Positions 44,556 through 52,738 of a stretch of 64,000 bases of DNA are shown piece by piece. Origin of the DNA: Flavobacterium sp. 1 (GTDB lineage: Bacteria > Bacteroidota > Bacteroidia > Flavobacteriales > Flavobacteriaceae); contig NZ_PGER01000001.1 in assembly GCF_002797935.1 (NCBI RefSeq), positions 5,208,001 through 5,272,000 on the forward strand. Direction: 5' to 3'. Position 1 is the stretch's first letter; every line of letters begins with the position of its first letter. The position numbers and the translations under genes are program-made. The notes under the pieces are model-generated. The model saw only the letters and a program-made list of their open reading frames with translations. It was not told the origin of the DNA and ran no database searches.

Positions 44556-45681
44556 ATATTACTTCCAATCTTCTCGCTGCTTCTGCTAAAGTTAAATCAT
44601 CCTTGGCAAAACAAAAACGGATCAGTTTTAAATCTTTTCCATTTTCATAAAAAGTGGATATTGGAATGGCAGCGACACCATAATCGATGATTAATCGTTT
44701 GCAAAAATCAACATCGTTCTCATTGGAAATGTCGGCATAGGAAACTACTTGAAAATAAGTTCCTTCACAAGGCATCAGTTGAAATCGGCTGTTTTTTAAT
44801 AGTGCCCTAAAGTAATCTCGCTTTTCTTGATAAAATGAGCTGATCTCATTTACATCGACTAAGGCTAAATATTCTGAAACGGCGATTTGACAAATGCTAT
44901 TGACACTAAAAACTAGGAATTGGTGCACTTTTTTGATTTCTTTCATTAAATAGTTAGGTGCTACGAGATATCCTATTTTCCAGCCCGTTACATGAAATGA
45001 TTTTCCAAAAGAGGAAACAGTAATGCAACGGTCAAGCAGTTTTTTTCGGGTATGAGTTGAAATGTGTTTTTGTTCAAAAGTGATGTATTCATAAACTTCA
45101 TCAGAAAGCAATAATACATCGGGGTATTTTTCTAAAAGGGACTCCAATTTTTCAAAATCAGATTCATTTAAAATTTTTCCGGTTGGATTGTGAGGATTAT
45201 TGATGATAATCATTTTGGTTTTCTCCGAAAATGCACTGTCAATAATGTTCCAGTTGGGTGTGTAATCATCATTGAGTGCTACGCGAATGGGCTTTGCTTG
45301 GCTTAACAAAATTGGAGCTTCATAGCAATCATAGCTTGGATCTAGAATAATTACTTCATCATCTGGTTTTAGCAAAGCTAGTAATGTGGTGAATATGGCT
45401 TGGGTTGCACCAGCTGTGACGAGTATTTCGGTTTCGGGAAGGATATTACGATTGTAAGATGATTTTACCAATGCTGCAATTTTGTTTAGCAATGGCGGAT
45501 AACCAGACATAGGCGTATATTGATGAACGTCTTCAAGCGCTAATCGGGAAACAATTTCAGTTAATCTTTCGTCAACAGGGAAGTTTGGAAACCCTTGGGA
45601 AAGATTGATTGCGTTGTGTTCTGATGCCATTTTGGACATTTCAGTAAAAATGCTGGTCGTTACATTGGGTAATTTGCTCAT
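44554..45681 (-). CDS. Methionine/kynurenine-type PLP aminotransferase
   Basis: A fold-type I aminotransferase of 375 residues that transfers amino groups using pyridoxal phosphate. It has INLSQGFPNFPVDERL near 23, VTAGATQAIFTTLLAL near 87, NNPHNPTGKILN near 158 and LSDEVYEYI near 187. The PLP lysine is in SSFGKSFHVTGWKIGYLVAP near 223, and the carboxylate Arg in LKLIRFCFAK near the end. The pattern matches the YbdL/methionine aminotransferase subgroup, which can also act on kynurenine or glutamine. Confidence 0.9.
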   Translation of the reverse strand: MSKLPNVTTSIFTEMSKMASEHNAINLSQGFPNFPVDERLTEIVSRLALEDVHQYTPMSGYPPLLNKIAALVKSSYNRNILPETEILVTAGATQAIFTTLLALLKPDDEVIILDPSYDCYEAPILLSQAKPIRVALNDDYTPNWNIIDSAFSEKTKMIIINNPHNPTGKILNESDFEKLESLLEKYPDVLLLSDEVYEYITFEQKHISTHTRKKLLDRCITVSSFGKSFHVTGWKIGYLVAPNYLMKEIKKVHQFLVFSVNSICQIAVSEYLALVDVNEISSFYQEKRDYFRALLKNSRFQLMPCEGTYFQVVSYADISNENDVDFCKRLIIDYGVAAIPISTFYENGKDLKLIRFCFAKDDLTLAEAARRLEVI

Positions 45682-45790
45682 ACAATAAATGAAATTATTT
45701 AGTAGTATAAAAGTAGTTGAATTATTTTTTGTTAAAATATGTTCGGGAAAATAAAACTCTCTTGAGGTAAAATGAATGTTCTTGCGGACT

Positions 45791-45905
45791 GAGTGAGGGA
45801 TAGAAGCAATCCGCCGCAGCGGAGCGTATAGCCCGACAGCATAAAGGAAATGGGCCGTCTTACCGCTGTGATGAGCTGGCCCATTTTTTTTATGGTGGCA
45901 CTTCC
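45791..45905 (-). repeat. R1 structured repeat, copy B
   Basis: Left edge GAGTGAGGGATAG, right edge GTGGCACTTCC. Hairpin 1 is TCCGC-cgca-GCGGA (45810-45823). Hairpin 2 pairs CATAAA..AAATGGGCC (45840-45856) with GGCCCATTT..TTTATG (45878-45894). TAGCCCGAC lies between them. It is closely related to copy C and continues without a break into the rsmI relic. Bases 45682-45790, before it, show nothing recognisable. Confidence 0.8.
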
Positions 45906-45931
45906 AAAAGATTTTGAGAGTGCTAATTTTT

Positions 45932-46015
45932 TTACATTTTTTGGATGATAAAAATAGCAGGGTGCTTGTGTAAATCGATAGTTTCTTTTTCCATGCCGAA
46001 ATTTTCTTGGTTTTT
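45932..46015 (-). pseudogene. Relic of the rsmI 3' end
   Basis: Read on the minus strand this gives KTKKISAWKKKTIDLHKHP, then AIFIIQKM and a stop. That is 22 of 27 residues identical to the C-terminus of the intact methyltransferase at 48631-49353. The nucleotide similarity continues through the spacer into the R1 element, exactly as downstream of the intact gene. Upstream of the Lys-Thr the match ends abruptly, and the stop of the TPR gene lies 20 bases away. The fragment has no start and is not a gene. Confidence 0.85.
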
Positions 46016-46035
46016 AATTCTTGAAGTTTTGAAAA

Positions 46036-46880
46036 CTAATTTAGCTTTTCCAATTCCTTTTTAAATTTCTCGACATAAGGTCCAAAGCGACTGTCTTTGT
46101 CAATTTGAGTAAAGTTTATCCACTCGTTGAATTTTTTAAGTTATTCTGACTGTAGAATGCGCATAAAATATTGAATGCATTTTCAGATTTATAAGTTTTG
46201 TCAGTTATATCTTTTTCTATTTTATAATAGGTTTTTATTGCATCGGGGAGCTGGTTGTTATGTACTTGCGAATAAAGTAATTCTTTGTAAGCATAAGCGT
46301 CGTCCGGTGTTTGTTTAATTACTTCTTTCAGGATATTAATCGCATTTTGAGGTTGATTTAAACAATTATATGAAAAAGCAATCTCAGTTTTAAGCCCTTT
46401 GTAGTTTGGGTCGATGTTTTTTACTTTTTCTAAGTATGTCAATCCTTTAGCACATTCGTTCCAAGCGTTATAAGTAGAGCCCCATCTGAATAACCTATTG
46501 GCTGCGTTTTCGTCTTCTTGATATGCTTTGAGCCAATCGGGAGTTTTTGAAATATCGAATTCGGCAAAATAAGATTCAGGAATAATTGCTACTAAAGTTT
46601 TGTTTGGCTGTAATCTGAATTTCATAGAACTTCCCGCTTCATTTTTACTGATAAGAAATTTTTCATTGCTGTTTATTTTGAATGAACCAGCAAAATCGAA
46701 AGTTAAACCTGCTTGATTGTCCATGTATACAAAACCATAGGTGTAGGAACCAGATGAGTCAGACGGAAAGACAACCCATTTATCTTCGCAATCAATAGGT
46801 TTTGAATTGAAATTTAATTTGTCTTGAGCTACACAACAAATGCTTATAAAAAAGTTTATAATTAAAATGAAGATTTTCAT
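46036..46880 (-). pseudogene. Exported TPR-like protein gene with a 3' frameshift
   Basis: The open frame from the ATG at 46880 runs to 46116 (254 residues). It has a signal peptide (1-18), a beta-rich N-terminal domain, then TPR hairpins from about 130 (AFSYNCLNQPQNAINILKEVIKQ, AYKELLYSQVHNNQLPDAIKTYYKI). It stops early after NNLKNSTSG. In the adjacent frame a convincing continuation, KKFNEWINFTQIDKDSRFG and on to KELEKLN, runs to a stop at 46036-46038. The switch lies at a run of six T (46132-46137, A on the coding strand); one more base restores an intact protein of about 281 residues. It may still give a truncated product, or this may be a sequencing error. Confidence 0.78.
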
Positions 46881-46992
46881 AATTATTGTTGGTTTTGAAT
46901 AGAAGGCTTAGTTGTAATTTTATTTTCAAAATTAAGAAAAAGTTGTATTATACCCTTTCTGGTTGACTAATTGTTTTTTTTAAAATAAAAAC

Positions 46993-48360
46993 TTATTGCT
47001 TTATAAATTTATATGTAGTGGAAAACCCTCCTATTTTAAGATTACATAAATAGATGCCTTTGGATAAGCTGGCTAAATTGATAGATAACTTTTCATTAGG
47101 CGCAACTTTTTTAGAAGAGGAGGAAATTTTTTCTCCAGTGATAGAATATATATTTATAGTTGCGTCTCCTGAAATAGTATCGGATAAATCAATATTTAAA
47201 ATAGTATCAACGATTGTAGGGTATAGTTTTATACTTTGGTTTAAAGTGAGATCTTCGATACCTAAATTTGAACAGGCAGATAATGCTCCCCCTGCTGTAA
47301 CATTCAATGTTGCACCTGCTCCACAAGTTGCGTTTGGGATATAAGTTGCTACATCAGTAACGGATAAAGGCGTATACATATAAGAAGGTTTTGTAACAGT
47401 TCCAGCATCTAGGCCTGTAACGGCCGTTGAAGTTGTTCCTTTGAGACAGCCGTCAAACTGTACTCCAACAGTTCCTCCATCTGTTGAAATGTAGTCTTTA
47501 TAAACAGTAGCAATTGTAGCAAAATTGGTGTTTTCAATATAACAAGTTGTGTTTTTGTCTCCGCCACCTAGACCTATGGCTAATGAACTGCCAACTGTTG
47601 TTTTATAGTAACAGTTTAGTATGTGTAATTCTGAATTTCGAGCTCTAGGCATTCTTTCTTTGCATCCCTCCGCCCAATAACAGTTTTGAAAAGTTATGCT
47701 ATAATGACCATCAGTTGGAAAATCACTTTTACTAGAGCCCACTAAATCTGTAAATCGGTGATCTGCAGTTCCGCCTGATCCGCCAGCTGTTGGAGTTTTT
47801 AAATAAGTAAATTTACACCAAGAAATACTTACGTTATCGGCGCTTCCTTTGTTGTCAAAATTACCGTCCATTCCGTCTTGAAACTCGCAATGATCTACCC
47901 AGATATTGGTTCCTTCGTTAGTAAGATTGTCTTTGCCGTCAACATCATAGGCTCCTGGACCTTCAAAAATAAGATTTCTTATGATAACATTATTTGAGCC
48001 AGATTTTATGTAGAGGATTCCTGAATTAGCGGCAGATGTTGGTGAATCTCCAGGAGTTATCTGTAAGTTTCTTAGTCTTGCTCCAGGTAATCCTATAATG
48101 GTTCGATTGGTAAGCAATACGCTTGTATAGCTGCAGTCAATCGTTCCTGAAACTAAAATTACAGAATTGGCTACGGCAGTTGATGTAAGTGCAGTTTTTA
48201 ATTTGTCATAAGTATCAACTGTTACGGTATTGGAGGCAGTTGGAGTGCCTCCACCGGTAGCGGCTGCACCAAATCCTTGCGGACTTGTCATGTAATAGTT
48301 TTGTCCAGACATGCTGTAAAGACCAAGTAAAAATACACCTAAAAATAATAATTTTCTCAT
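46993..48360 (-). CDS. Secreted pectate lyase (PL1-like) with type IX sorting domain
   Basis: A 455-residue extracellular polysaccharide lyase. Signal peptide 1-19. Residues about 45-345 form a right-handed beta-helix with pectate lyase features: LLTNRTIIGLPGARLRNLQI, NNVIIRNLIFEGPG, TNIWVDHCEFQDGMDGNFDN (calcium-site Asp residues) and FPTDGHYSITFQNCYWAEGCKERMPRARN (substrate-binding Arg region). The C-terminal 80 residues (IKLYPTIVDTILNIDL to TTYKFIKQ) are a type A T9SS signal, implying surface or medium delivery. It is transcribed with or just before the broken TPR gene, as part of an apparent insert between two rsmI-end copies. Confidence 0.9.
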   Translation of the reverse strand: MRKLLFLGVFLLGLYSMSGQNYYMTSPQGFGAAATGGGTPTASNTVTVDTYDKLKTALTSTAVANSVILVSGTIDCSYTSVLLTNRTIIGLPGARLRNLQITPGDSPTSAANSGILYIKSGSNNVIIRNLIFEGPGAYDVDGKDNLTNEGTNIWVDHCEFQDGMDGNFDNKGSADNVSISWCKFTYLKTPTAGGSGGTADHRFTDLVGSSKSDFPTDGHYSITFQNCYWAEGCKERMPRARNSELHILNCYYKTTVGSSLAIGLGGGDKNTTCYIENTNFATIATVYKDYISTDGGTVGVQFDGCLKGTTSTAVTGLDAGTVTKPSYMYTPLSVTDVATYIPNATCGAGATLNVTAGGALSACSNLGIEDLTLNQSIKLYPTIVDTILNIDLSDTISGDATINIYSITGEKISSSSKKVAPNEKLSINLASLSKGIYLCNLKIGGFSTTYKFIKQ

Positions 48361-48429
48361 TTAATAAAGTTTTTGGTTTAGTAAATTTAAGGGTGAAATC
48401 GACGCAATATACAATAAAATAGTTTGAGC

Positions 48430-48441
48430 GCAATCGATTAC
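48430..48441. promoter_or_regulatory. Candidate operator upstream of the pectate lyase gene
   Basis: GCAATCGATTAC is a 12-bp palindrome with one mismatch around AATCGATT, 70 bases before the start. It resembles LacI-type operators of sugar-use genes, but no such regulator is encoded nearby. Confidence 0.3.
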
Positions 48442-48497
48442 ATTAAATTTTGATAACTTGATGTTTTTTGAATAAAAGCGGTTTTATCTAGCGAAGT

Positions 48498-48601
48498 GTG
48501 TGAGGGATAGGAAGTAACGCAGATGAACCCGACAGCATAAAGAAAATGGGCCTACTCATCGAAACAGTGAGTAGACCCATTTTCTTTATGGTGGCACGCC
48601 C
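48498..48601 (-). repeat. R1 structured repeat, copy C
   Basis: Left edge GTGTGAGGGATAG, right edge GGCACGCCC. The first hairpin is worn, with no clear stem. Hairpin 2 is very long: 48536-48557 pairs with 48569-48590 over 22 positions with one mismatch. It lies between rsmI and the pectate lyase gene, 29 bases after the rsmI stop. Confidence 0.8.
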
Positions 48602-48630
48602 AAAAGGTTTTGAGAGCGCTAAATTTATTT

Positions 48631-49353
48631 TTACATTTTATGGATGATAAAAATAGTGGGGCGTTTGTGTAAATCTATGGTTTCTTTTTTCCATTCCGAA
48701 ATTTTCTTTGTTTTGATGTATTCCGTTGGTAAGGTGATATCGGTGGCTATGCATAGATGCGTTTCAGGATGCAGGGTTTGGATTAAATCTTCGAGTAATT
48801 TATTGTTGCGGTACGGTGTTTCGATGAAAATCTGAGATTGATTTTTTTCAAAAGATATGCGTTCCAGACTCTTGAAACTGGCTTTTTTTTCGTCTTTTTC
48901 AATGGGTAAATAACCATGAAAAGTAAAGCTTTGACCATTCATTCCGGAAGCCATTATAGCTAATAATATAGAGGATGGACCAACTAACGGAATGACTTGG
49001 ATGCCTTTTTCATGTGCTAATTTCACAATTACAGCACCAGGATCGGCTACCCCAGGACAACCTGCTTCGCTCATGAGTCCCATGTTTTTTCCTTCTAAAA
49101 GAGGTTTGATAAACTCTTGATGTTCTTTAGTTTCAGTATGTTTATTTAGGATAAAAAGTTTTAATTCGGATTGTTTTTTCTCAGGATTAGTGAGTTTGAT
49201 TGATTTGCGGGCTGTTTTGTCGTTCTCAACAACGTAATAGTCTATTAAATCAACGCATCTTTTTATGGTTTGCGGCAATACATCCATTGGGTCGCAATCG
49301 CCCATTGTGGTTGGAATTAAATATAGTTTTCCAAAAAGAGGTGCTGATTTCAT
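48631..49353 (-). CDS. rsmI: SAM-dependent methyltransferase, RsmI/tetrapyrrole-methylase family
   Basis: The family member RsmI 2'-O-methylates C1402 of 16S rRNA. The 240-residue protein shows GKLYLIPTTMGD at the start, where typical RsmI has LYVVATPIGN, so it belongs to the divergent Bacteroidota branch. GLMSEAGCPGVADPGAVIVKLAHEKG is near 92, VIPLVGPSSILLAIMASGMNG near 119 and IFIETPYRNNKLLEDL near 175. The fold is secure, the exact rRNA target less so. It is downstream of the phosphatase and dnaA on the same strand. A damaged copy of its 3' end lies 2.7 kb away. Confidence 0.85.
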   Translation of the reverse strand: MKSAPLFGKLYLIPTTMGDCDPMDVLPQTIKRCVDLIDYYVVENDKTARKSIKLTNPEKKQSELKLFILNKHTETKEHQEFIKPLLEGKNMGLMSEAGCPGVADPGAVIVKLAHEKGIQVIPLVGPSSILLAIMASGMNGQSFTFHGYLPIEKDEKKASFKSLERISFEKNQSQIFIETPYRNNKLLEDLIQTLHPETHLCIATDITLPTEYIKTKKISEWKKETIDLHKRPTIFIIHKM

Positions 49354-49433
49354 AAATTGATTTTGTTTTTTAGGAACGAGAAGTTTTTAGCCTTATAAGA
49401 ATGGTTTCTTGCTGGTGTATTTGTAGTCGCTGG

Positions 49434-49441
49434 CAAAGTTA
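49434..49441 (-). promoter_or_regulatory. Possible -7 box of rsmI
   Basis: It reads TAACTTTG on the minus strand, about 80 bases before the rsmI ATG and just past the phosphatase stop. Confidence 0.35.
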
Positions 49442-49460
49442 TGAAAAAACAGATTTGGTT

Positions 49461-49931
49461 TTACTCTGAATGTTTGGCAATCAGTCTTTGGGCTATTACA
49501 TCACAAGCTTCGTCTAGCATTTGATAGACCATGTCAAAACCATTTGCTACGCCATAGTATGGATCTGGCACATCTACATTTTCATCAGGGAATATGGAAT
49601 TCAAAATGAGTTGGACTTTTTCTTTTTGGATTTCGTTATTGGCAAGATGAATAACATCTCTGTAATTGGTGTTGTCCATTACAAAAATATAATCAAAAGT
49701 ATCGAAATCTGTTTTTGAAAATTGTCGGCCTTTTTGATTGGCAATGTTTAAGCCGTTTTTTTTTGCCGTTGTTATTGAGCGATTGTCTGGAGCGTGACCA
49801 ATATGCCAAGAACCTGTTCCTGCAGAATCTACGAAGAATTTATCATTTGGGAGTTTGGAGGCTAATATGCCTTCTGCCAGTGGAGAACGACAGATATTCC
49901 CCAAACAAACCATTAAAATCTTAACAGGCAT
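49461..49931 (-). CDS. Low-molecular-weight protein-tyrosine phosphatase
   Basis: A 156-residue phosphatase. The P-loop VCLGNICRS (Cys-x5-Arg-Ser) is at about 8-16, and the general acid is in the DPYYG motif near 121. Spacing and length match the LMW-PTP family, whose bacterial members dephosphorylate tyrosine kinases of polysaccharide export or arginine-phosphorylated proteins. No tyrosine kinase gene is near. It starts 4 bases after dnaA ends, so it is cotranscribed with the replication initiator, an arrangement common in Flavobacterium. Confidence 0.94.
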   Translation of the reverse strand: MPVKILMVCLGNICRSPLAEGILASKLPNDKFFVDSAGTGSWHIGHAPDNRSITTAKKNGLNIANQKGRQFSKTDFDTFDYIFVMDNTNYRDVIHLANNEIQKEKVQLILNSIFPDENVDVPDPYYGVANGFDMVYQMLDEACDVIAQRLIAKHSE

Positions 49932-49935
49932 TACT

Positions 49936-51363
49936 TTATAGCGTTAATTTTGAATTAATATCCTCGACATACTTTTTAAACTGTTTATCGGTAGCAACTA
50001 AATTATCAACCGTTTTGCAGGCGTGCAGTACGGTAGCGTGATCACGGTCTCCAATTTGAGAACCAATATTGGCCAATGAAGCTTTGGTGAATTTTTTAGC
50101 AAAAAACATAGCTAGCTGTCTAGCTTGCACTACGTGCCTTTTTCTTGTTTTAGACTGTAGGGTTTCTAAATCTAATTGGAAATAATCGGAAACAATTTTT
50201 TGAATGTAATCGATTGAAATTTCTCTTTTTACATTTTTTACAAATTTTTCTACGACACTTTTAGCCAATTCAATGGTTACTTCTTTTTTGTTGAAAGAAG
50301 ATTGTGCAATCAATGATATGATAGCGCCTTCTAGTTCGCGAACATTTGATTTGATGTTTCTGGCCACATATTCTATAATTTCATCAGGCATTTCAACACC
50401 ATCACGATATAGGATATTTTTTAAGATAGAAATTCTAGTTTCGTAATCTGGTTGGTGTAATTCAGCAGATAATCCCCATTTAAAGCGAGATAATAAGCGT
50501 TGTTCAATATCCTGCATGTCTACAGGAGCCTTGTCTGAAGTCAAGATTACCTGTTTGCCATTTTGGTGCAAATAGTTAAAAATATGAAAGAATACATCTT
50601 GTGTTCCTGATTTTCCGGAAAGGAACTGAACATCATCAATGATTAAAACGTCGATTAATTGATAAAAATGAATGAAATCATTTCTATTGTTTTTCTTTAC
50701 CGAGTCAATATATTGCTGCGTAAAAATTTCGGCAGAAATATATAAGACAGTTTTTTCGGGAAATTTATCCTTAATTTCAACCCCAATAGCATGTGCCAAG
50801 TGAGTTTTTCCTAATCCAACTCCACCGAAAATTAATAATGGGTTAAAGGATGTTCCTCCTGGTTTATTGGCAACAGCCATACCTGCTGAACGGGCAAGTC
50901 TATTAGAATCTCCTTCTAAGAAATTATCAAAACTGTAATTTGCATTTAATTGAGATTCAATTTTTAAATTGCGAATTCCAGGAATTACAAAAGGATTTTT
51001 TAATTCAGGGTTAAGGTTTTTAAAAGGTGCATCTACTTCTTGCGCTTTTACAGGTCCTCTATTAGCACTTGGCAATTGTTCCGTAAACGGTTGTTTGTTG
51101 CCATAAGTGTTTTCCATTTTAATTTTATAAAGTAACTTTGCATTTTTTCCAAGTTCTTTGGTTAAGGCTACTTTTAATAATTTTACGTAGTGTTCTTCTA
51201 GCCATTCGTAGAAGAATTTACTTGGTACTTGAATATATAATGCATTATCGGTAAGTTCAACTGATTTAATTGGCTCAAACCAAGTTTTATAGGCTTGATC
51301 TTGAATGTTGTCCTTTATAAAGGACAGACAGTTTTCCCATACTGATTGTGCAGTCTTGTTCAT
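49936..51363 (-). CDS. dnaA: Chromosomal replication initiator protein DnaA
   Basis: An ATP-dependent initiator that opens oriC. The 475 residues contain domain I (1-85, ALYIQVPSKFFYEWLEEHYV), a variable linker, and the AAA+ core with Walker A GGVGLGKTH at about 180-188, Walker B VLIIDDVQFLSGK near 245 and sensor motifs SRFKWGLS. The C-terminal DNA-binding domain has the signature GDRDHATVLHACKTVD near 435. No cluster of TTATCCACA-type boxes was seen in the 184-base upstream spacer, so the origin is not obviously here. Confidence 0.97.
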   Translation of the reverse strand: MNKTAQSVWENCLSFIKDNIQDQAYKTWFEPIKSVELTDNALYIQVPSKFFYEWLEEHYVKLLKVALTKELGKNAKLLYKIKMENTYGNKQPFTEQLPSANRGPVKAQEVDAPFKNLNPELKNPFVIPGIRNLKIESQLNANYSFDNFLEGDSNRLARSAGMAVANKPGGTSFNPLLIFGGVGLGKTHLAHAIGVEIKDKFPEKTVLYISAEIFTQQYIDSVKKNNRNDFIHFYQLIDVLIIDDVQFLSGKSGTQDVFFHIFNYLHQNGKQVILTSDKAPVDMQDIEQRLLSRFKWGLSAELHQPDYETRISILKNILYRDGVEMPDEIIEYVARNIKSNVRELEGAIISLIAQSSFNKKEVTIELAKSVVEKFVKNVKREISIDYIQKIVSDYFQLDLETLQSKTRKRHVVQARQLAMFFAKKFTKASLANIGSQIGDRDHATVLHACKTVDNLVATDKQFKKYVEDINSKLTL

Positions 51364-51547
51364 ATATCTAGTTAAATTATTTTGTTTAAAGTAATCTGTA
51401 TCTTACAAAAGAAGTGTAAAATAGTTTCATATTTCGGGATAACAAATATGTGAACAATTATCTGTAAAAAAAAATATTTAGGTTATAATTTTTAAAAAAA
51501 AAAGTTGTAAGGAAGTTTTTAAAGTTTAAAATTTTAAGTCAAAATTA

Positions 51548-51952
51548 ATGAAAGATCATCAAATTCAAATTCGTGTTCGTTACTCTGAAACAGATCAAAT
51601 GGGCGTTGTATATCATGGAAATTATATTCCCTATTTTGAGATAGGAAGAGTCGAATGGCTTAGAAACAAAGGGATTTCATATAAAAGCATGGAAGAAAGC
51701 GGTATAGGCCTCCCTATTGTGAATATGAATATCAATTATAAAAAATCAGCTATTTATGATGAGTTGTTAACAGTACACACAGTTTTCAAAAGTCAGACGT
51801 CTGTGAAGATTGAATTTGATTGTGCAATATACAATGAAGCGAAAGAGTTATTAACAACGGCTCAATTTTTATTGGTTTTTGTATCTCTAAAAACAGGAAA
51901 ACCAATTGCTCCGCCGGATTACATTTTAGAACTATTAAAAACTTTTGAATAA
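51548..51952 (+). CDS. Acyl-CoA thioesterase, YbgC/4-hydroxybenzoyl-CoA thioesterase family
   Basis: A single hot-dog domain of 134 residues that hydrolyses acyl-CoA thioesters. The family signature RVRYSETDQMGVVYHGNYIPYFEIGR with the catalytic Asp-x-x-Gly-x-x-x-His-x-x-Tyr pattern is at about 8-35, followed by INYKKSAIYDELLTVHT and FDCAIYNEAKELLTTAQFLLVFV. The gene is divergent from dnaA. The physiological substrate is unknown. Confidence 0.92.
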   Translation: MKDHQIQIRVRYSETDQMGVVYHGNYIPYFEIGRVEWLRNKGISYKSMEESGIGLPIVNMNINYKKSAIYDELLTVHTVFKSQTSVKIEFDCAIYNEAKELLTTAQFLLVFVSLKTGKPIAPPDYILELLKTFE

Positions 51953-51982
51953 TCATTAGAATGAGTTCTTTTAACTGAGAAT

Positions 51983-52606
51983 TTATAGTTTTTTTATGTC
52001 AATTTCAAACAATGAATTAAAAGTGTCGAATATCATTTCGGCATTTTTTTTTCTGGTTTTTACTACAATTTTACCAATAGGCAAATTGGTTTCTTCATTT
52101 ATTTCCATTTCTTGAGAAGCGATATCCAGTTTTTTTTCTTTGATCACCCGCATCACTTTGTTCATATTTTTATAATCAAACGAAATCTGAAAAGGAATGT
52201 CAATTGTTTTTTCGATTATTTCACAAGATTCCAATGTGATTTGCGCCGAAGTTTTATAGGCCGAAATCAATCCGCCAACTCCTAATTTTATTCCGCCATA
52301 AATTCGAACGACAACCACAAGTACATTAGTAAGTCCAAAGGATTGGATTTGGCCGTAAATTGGTGCGCCAGCAGTATTGCTAGGTTCTCCGTCATCATTA
52401 GCTCTGTATTGAATGGTTTCGGCTCCTATTTGATAGGCATAACAGTAGTGAACAGCGTGGGGATGTTTCTTTTTTAAGACTTCGATAATGGGTTTTACTT
52501 CTTCTTCGGATTCTATTGGGAATGCATATCCAAAGAATTTGCTGCTTTTTTCCTTGAATAAGGATTCTTCAGAAGGAAATACAATGGTGTTATAGGTGTC
52601 TTTCAT
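51983..52606 (-). CDS. IMPACT/YigZ family protein
   Basis: A 207-residue protein with the UPF0029 N-terminal domain: SKFFGYAFPIESEEEVKPII near 22, HYCYAYQIG near 53, RANDDGEPSNTAGAPIYGQI near 68 and VVRIYGGIKLGVGGLISAYK near 99. A C-terminal DUF1949-like domain of about 70 residues follows. The family is thought to bind nucleic acid or ribosomes; the exact role is unsettled. It is convergent with the thioesterase gene and has no clear operon partner. Confidence 0.92.
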   Translation of the reverse strand: MKDTYNTIVFPSEESLFKEKSSKFFGYAFPIESEEEVKPIIEVLKKKHPHAVHYCYAYQIGAETIQYRANDDGEPSNTAGAPIYGQIQSFGLTNVLVVVVRIYGGIKLGVGGLISAYKTSAQITLESCEIIEKTIDIPFQISFDYKNMNKVMRVIKEKKLDIASQEMEINEETNLPIGKIVVKTRKKNAEMIFDTFNSLFEIDIKKL

Positions 52607-52623
52607 GTTTCAATGTCAATATC

Positions 52624-52731
52624 AAAAATCAATTTCAATTTAAAAAAAATCAATATTGAAGGCTTAATATTTAATGGGTTTGCTGAATGTTTTTTATTTT
52701 AATTTTTTTATTGCCATTGAAATTGATTTTT
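52624..52731. repeat. R6 long-range inverted repeat
   Basis: A perfect 16-bp inverted pair, AAAAATCAATTTCAAT (52624-52639) and ATTGAAATTGATTTTT (52716-52731), is separated by 76 bases holding a further AAATCAATATTGAA copy. It occupies nearly the whole spacer between the HAD and YigZ genes. Confidence 0.65.
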
Positions 52732-52738
52732 ACCATTG

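Noticed and set aside
51364..51547. Replication origin next to dnaA
   Set aside because: AT-rich, but no cluster of TTATCCACA-like boxes was found here or in the neighbouring spacers; dnaA is often away from oriC in Bacteroidota.
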